Shown: in pieces, positions 46,643 to 49,863 of the stretch | Layout: each line of letters opens with the position of its first letter | Numbering within the stretch: the first letter of the stretch is position 1 | Source: Paracoccaceae bacterium | GTDB lineage: Bacteria > Pseudomonadota > Alphaproteobacteria > Rhodobacterales > Rhodobacteraceae | NCBI GenBank assembly: GCA_029248915.1 | Contig: JAQWIK010000027.1 | Span: 1-49,863, forward strand | Length of the DNA stretch: 49,863 bases | Direction of reading: 5' to 3' | Position numbers and translations under genes: made by a program | Notes under the pieces: model-generated | Seen by the model: only the letters and a program-made list of their open reading frames with translations | Told to the model about the DNA's origin: nothing | Database searches by the model: none

Positions 46643-47141
46643 CAGCAGCGACCTTAACGCTCACCATCCTATCGGGATTTGCAGGCGGCTCGCCTCTTAC
46701 AATTTCATCCACAAGATCCATTCCCTCTATTACTCGCCCATAAACGGTATACTGACGATTTAAAAAATGGTTATCATTAAAATTGATAAAAAATTGGCTA
46801 TTGGCGCTGTCCGGGTTCTGGCTTCGAGCAGCTCCTAAAGTACCTCTGTCATGTGGAATTCCTGAAAACTCTGCCTTCAAGTTGGGTAACTTTGACCCAC
46901 CTGTACCTGCTTTATGCGGCTTGTATTCATTTTCCATATTTCCAAATTCAACATCACCTGTTTGGGCCATAAACCCATCAATAACGCGATGAAAAGAAAC
47001 ATCGTCATATTGACCGGATCGCGCCAGTTCCTTCATTCGCTCACAATGCCCCGGCGCTATATCTGGCAAAAGTTCAATTGTAATGGTCCCATTCTTTAAT
47101 TCCATTAAGATTGTATTCTCTGCATCTCTGATTTCAGCCAT
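46635..47141 (-). CDS. ppiB: Peptidyl-prolyl cis-trans isomerase, cytosolic cyclophilin
   Basis: This is a 168-residue cyclophilin without a signal peptide. VSFHRVIDGFMAQTGDVEFG holds the catalytic Arg, and NPDSANSQFFINFND is diagnostic. It contains a short insertion (GNMENEYKPHKAGTGG) typical of alphaproteobacterial PpiB. It is the first gene of a tandem pair with the exported cyclophilin, and AAAGGAG lies seven bases before the start. It is divergent from pgk across about 120 bases. Confidence 0.93.
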   Translation of the reverse strand: MAEIRDAENTILMELKNGTITIELLPDIAPGHCERMKELARSGQYDDVSFHRVIDGFMAQTGDVEFGNMENEYKPHKAGTGGSKLPNLKAEFSGIPHDRGTLGAARSQNPDSANSQFFINFNDNHFLNRQYTVYGRVIEGMDLVDEIVRGEPPANPDRMVSVKVAADV

Positions 47142-47260
47142 TATTAACTCCTTTTTAAATTAATTCCTTCCTACGCTTTACAAACCATAAGAACAAGATA
47201 GGGCTTGACGCAGAATTAAAGTCTGCCGAAACATTAGTTATTTTAATGTGAGTCAATGAG

Positions 47261-48454
47261 ATGTCTTGGACAACGCTTAACCAAATGGATTTATACGGAA
47301 AACGTGTTTTAACTCGTGTAGACCTTAATGTTCCAATGGTTGATGGAAAGATTGCTGACGCGACACGGATTGAAAAAATAGTTCCAACAATAAATGAGAT
47401 TATCAAGAAGGGTGGAACTCCAATTTTGCTGGCGCACATGGGACGTCCCAAAGGCAAGAGACATCAAAACCTGAGCCTGTCACAACTTCAAGAAGAATTG
47501 GAAACTTATTTTAAGTCCAAAGTTATTTTTGTCGCTGATTGTATTGGACCTAGCGTAGAGACTGCCCTTAAAATTGTAAAAAAGGGCGAAATCATCTTAC
47601 TTGAAAATATCCGGTTTTACCCAGAAGAAGAAAAAAATGACCCAAAGTTTGCCGCTTCGTTGGCAGCACTTGCTGATCTTTTTTGTAATGATGCTTTTTC
47701 AGTTGCTCATAGAGCCCATGCAAGCACAACTGGTTTGGCAAAATATTTACCTTCATGCGCTGGAAAATTAATGGAGAACGAACTTAAAGCCTTGGAAAGT
47801 GTTTTAGATCAACCCAAACGGCCAGTTGTTACCGTAGTTGGAGGAGCTAAAATTTCCACAAAAATTGCACTAATAGAAAATCTAATAGAACAGGTGGACA
47901 GCATTATCATAGGTGGAGCAATGGCCAATACCTTTCTTTTTTCGAAGGGATTTAGTGTTGGTCGATCGCTGGTAGAAGAAAGTTTAAAGCCTACTGCACT
48001 AAGAATCCTTAACAAGGCAGAAAAATATTCATGCGAAATTATCTTACCAACTGACCTCGTTATCGCAAAAGAGTTATCAGAGAACACGCCCACATTAGTC
48101 GTTTCTGCCAATAAGTGCCCTGATAAATATATGATATTAGATGCAGGTCCATCAACAGTTGATAACATACAGAAATGCATAAATAGTGCCAAAACACTTT
48201 TGTGGAATGGACCATTAGGTGCGTTTGAAGTAACTCCTTTCGACCAAGCTACAAGCCAAGCTGCTAAATTCGCCTCCCAAAAAACAAACAATGGTGATTT
48301 AATTTCCGTCGCGGGCGGCGGAGATACTGTAGCAGCTCTCAATAAAGCCGGAGCCACCGATTCATTTACCTATGTCTCAACAGCGGGCGGTGCATTTTTA
48401 GAATGGTTAGAGGGTAAGGAATTACCTGGAGTTGTCTGCCTTAATAAAATTTAA
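47261..48454 (+). CDS. pgk: Phosphoglycerate kinase
   Basis: Pgk (397 residues) makes ATP from 1,3-bisphosphoglycerate. RVDLNVPM is the N-terminal substrate motif, followed by LLAHMGRPKG, GGAKISTKIALIENL and LWNGPLGAFE; the nucleotide-binding loop is GGGDTVAALN. It is followed 91 bases later by a class I aldolase, a glycolysis pair common in roseobacters. Confidence 0.97.
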   Translation: MSWTTLNQMDLYGKRVLTRVDLNVPMVDGKIADATRIEKIVPTINEIIKKGGTPILLAHMGRPKGKRHQNLSLSQLQEELETYFKSKVIFVADCIGPSVETALKIVKKGEIILLENIRFYPEEEKNDPKFAASLAALADLFCNDAFSVAHRAHASTTGLAKYLPSCAGKLMENELKALESVLDQPKRPVVTVVGGAKISTKIALIENLIEQVDSIIIGGAMANTFLFSKGFSVGRSLVEESLKPTALRILNKAEKYSCEIILPTDLVIAKELSENTPTLVVSANKCPDKYMILDAGPSTVDNIQKCINSAKTLLWNGPLGAFEVTPFDQATSQAAKFASQKTNNGDLISVAGGGDTVAALNKAGATDSFTYVSTAGGAFLEWLEGKELPGVVCLNKI

Positions 48455-48545
48455 AGTTCCTGTTCGTATTACTTTTCACAAATTATGGTAGCGCAATCAG
48501 GATTGAATTGTCTTTCTCTGTCTCTTACATCTTTTATAAAGGGAA

Positions 48546-49448
48546 ATGGAGAAAAACGTGAATACCACACAACAGCTAAAGAGAATACAAACAGATAAAG
48601 GCTTTATAGCTGCGTTAGATCAAAGTGGAGGCTCCACACCTAAAGCTCTTCAATTATATGGAATTTCTGAAGATCAGTACCGAGATGAAGAAGAAATGTT
48701 TAAACTAATCCATGATATGCGAACTAGAATAATCACAAGCCCCTCTTTCAGCCAAAACCACATAATTGGAGCAATTTTATTTGAACAAACTATGGAGCGA
48801 CTTATTTCTGGAATGCCAACTGCTGACTTCCTTTGGAAAACAAAAAAAATTGTTCCATTTTTAAAGGTTGATAAGGGATTGAGAGATCCGAAAGATGGTG
48901 TTCGCCTTATGAAAAATATTCCCAATTTGCGTGAAACCCTTGAGAAAGCTTCAGAATACGGGATTTTTGGAACTAAAATGAGATCCGTTATCGATGAAGA
49001 CAATGCCATAGGAATAGATAAGATTGTAGACCAGCAGTTTGAATTTGGAAAAATAATTTTAGATGCTGGTTTAACACCAATTATTGAACCAGAAATAACC
49101 ATAGATATTTCTGAGAAGTCAAAAGCTGAGGAAAGTCTTAAAAAAAGTTTAATTAAAAGCCTTAATAAACTTGACCCCAAAAAAAGCATTTTACTAAAAT
49201 TAACACTTCCAGAAAAAGAAGGCTTTTATGGAGATTTAGTTAAGCACCCAAATGTTCTGAGAGTTGTAGCTTTATCAGGAGGCTATTCGCTTGAAGAGGC
49301 AAACAAACGCTTAGAAGCAAATTACGGGGTAGTCGCCTCCTTTTCTAGAGCTTTAACACAAAGCCTATTTGTCCATCAAACCACAGTTGAATTTAATGCA
49401 GCGCTCGAGCAAACTATATCTACAATATCAGATGCATCAAAAACTTAA
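48546..49448 (+). CDS. Class I fructose-bisphosphate aldolase
   Basis: This Schiff-base aldolase of 300 residues cleaves or forms fructose-1,6-bisphosphate without metal. GFIAALDQSGGSTPKAL is the N-terminal signature, GLTPIIEPEI an internal barrel strand, and the Schiff-base lysine is probably K in ILLKLTLPE. It is similar to the shorter bacterial class I enzymes, not to the class II (Fba) type. The start could instead be GTG 48558, which has GGAG six bases upstream; ATG 48546 has AAAGGGAA. It lies between pgk and ftsB. Confidence 0.93.
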   Translation: MEKNVNTTQQLKRIQTDKGFIAALDQSGGSTPKALQLYGISEDQYRDEEEMFKLIHDMRTRIITSPSFSQNHIIGAILFEQTMERLISGMPTADFLWKTKKIVPFLKVDKGLRDPKDGVRLMKNIPNLRETLEKASEYGIFGTKMRSVIDEDNAIGIDKIVDQQFEFGKIILDAGLTPIIEPEITIDISEKSKAEESLKKSLIKSLNKLDPKKSILLKLTLPEKEGFYGDLVKHPNVLRVVALSGGYSLEEANKRLEANYGVVASFSRALTQSLFVHQTTVEFNAALEQTISTISDASKT

Positions 49449-49481
49449 ATTTGAAAAAAATAGGGTTTTTTCAATTTAGGG

Positions 49482-49510
49482 GATTCCCTTAAGAATCATT
49501 ATGTGATTCT
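49482..49510 (+). repeat. Mutually exclusive hairpins upstream of ftsB
   Basis: GATTC (49482-49486), GAATC (49493-49497) and GATTC (49505-49509) can pair in two ways, the middle copy with either neighbour. The right-hand hairpin is longer: AGAATCA (49492-49498) with TGATTCT (49504-49510). An AT-rich inverted repeat just before (49447-49480) may end the aldolase transcript. Confidence 0.3.
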
Positions 49511-49549
49511 ATCTACCTAATCCCGTTACTTGGGCTAAAAAGGTAGGTT

Positions 49550-49852
49550 ATGAATTCATCACGATTATCGATCCCTTGGGTAATGTTGGCGGTATTTGCT
49601 GTTACATTGATGCTAGGTCTCTATTTCACTTTTGCTGCAGTGCAAGGTGACTATGGGTTATTTAGAAGAGCAGAAATCTTAAGTGACGCAAAGAAATTAG
49701 AGGCCGAACTTACAATGCTTGAAAGTGAGGTTAGTAAAATGCGCAATCTAACTTTGAGAATGTCCGATGAGTATTTAGACTTAGACCTTTTAGATGAGCA
49801 AGCACGAGACATTTTAGGTCAAATTCGTTCTGACGAAGTCATAATCCAATAG
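49550..49852 (+). CDS. ftsB: Septum formation initiator FtsB (DivIC family)
   Basis: This 100-residue bitopic division protein has a short cytoplasmic N-terminus, one transmembrane helix (about residues 10-31), a periplasmic coiled coil (AEILSDAKKLEAELTMLESE) and a short tail with LDLLDEQARDILG. FtsB joins FtsL and FtsQ to activate septal wall synthesis. AGGTAGG lies just before the start. In related genomes the pyruvate dehydrogenase genes usually follow, but the window ends here. Confidence 0.9.
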   Translation: MNSSRLSIPWVMLAVFAVTLMLGLYFTFAAVQGDYGLFRRAEILSDAKKLEAELTMLESEVSKMRNLTLRMSDEYLDLDLLDEQARDILGQIRSDEVIIQ

Positions 49853-49863
49853 TAAAAATCCTA

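Overview
The window is a dense stretch of chromosome from an AT-rich alphaproteobacterium, most probably a low-GC marine member of the Rhodobacterales (pelagic roseobacter type). Three things point there. Gene neighbourhoods are of roseobacter type: ihfA / MerR-like regulator / tRNA-Pro / long dcd; nagZ / SPOR protein / argS / dgt; erpA / xth / FAD monooxygenase / dksA; pgk / fructose-bisphosphate aldolase / ftsB. There is a GTTC-N7-GTTC SOS box in front of recA. DksA has lost most of its zinc cysteines, and an ornithine-lipid acyltransferase is present. The taxonomic call is an inference from protein sequence and gene order; no rRNA gene lies in the window.

Layout. 1-2135: a loosely packed, very AT-rich segment of small membrane proteins (DUF4386-like, a frameshifted DUF1772-like gene, a cytochrome b561), which looks accessory. 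2167-5275: an old-yellow-enzyme flavin oxidoreductase, an unknown P-loop ATPase and homoserine acyltransferase (metA). 5280-11876 (minus): alaS, recA with terminator and SOS box, an RsmB-type rRNA methyltransferase and guaB. 12061-14424: a ferredoxin-ASKHA (RACo-like) protein and a bactofilin. 14586-18614: rpsF-rpsR-rplI, then ilvI-ilvH behind a terminator-like leader. 18750-20115: a Rieske oxygenase coupled to a 69-residue protein. 20119-23216 (minus): uup-type ABC-F, olsB, bamE. 23278-28507: yceD, rpmF-plsX-fabH, ihfA, a MerR-like regulator, tRNA-Pro(GGG), dcd. 28509-34924 (minus): scpB-scpA, nagZ, SPOR protein, argS, dgt. 35014-37733: erpA, xth, FAD monooxygenase, dksA. 37913-40841: a MoxR ATPase, a 54-residue membrane protein, a CoxE-like VWA protein and an M48 peptidase. 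40847-44585 (minus): zwf-pgl-pgi. 44785-49852: tyrS, two peptidyl-prolyl isomerases, pgk, class I aldolase, ftsB.

Most of the window is core housekeeping: translation, replication and repair, lipid and nucleotide synthesis, central sugar metabolism and branched-chain amino acid synthesis. Packing is tight. Convergent neighbours are separated by 1-5 bases or overlap, there are many 4-14 base overlaps, and few terminators can be seen.

I see no phage, insertion sequence, CRISPR array or obvious defence island. The parts least explained by known biology are the MoxR / small membrane protein / VWA / M48 cassette, the unknown ATPase beside metA, the RACo-like protein without a corrinoid partner in sight, the Rieske oxygenase with its overlapping small gene, and the structured leaders before ilvI and rpsF.
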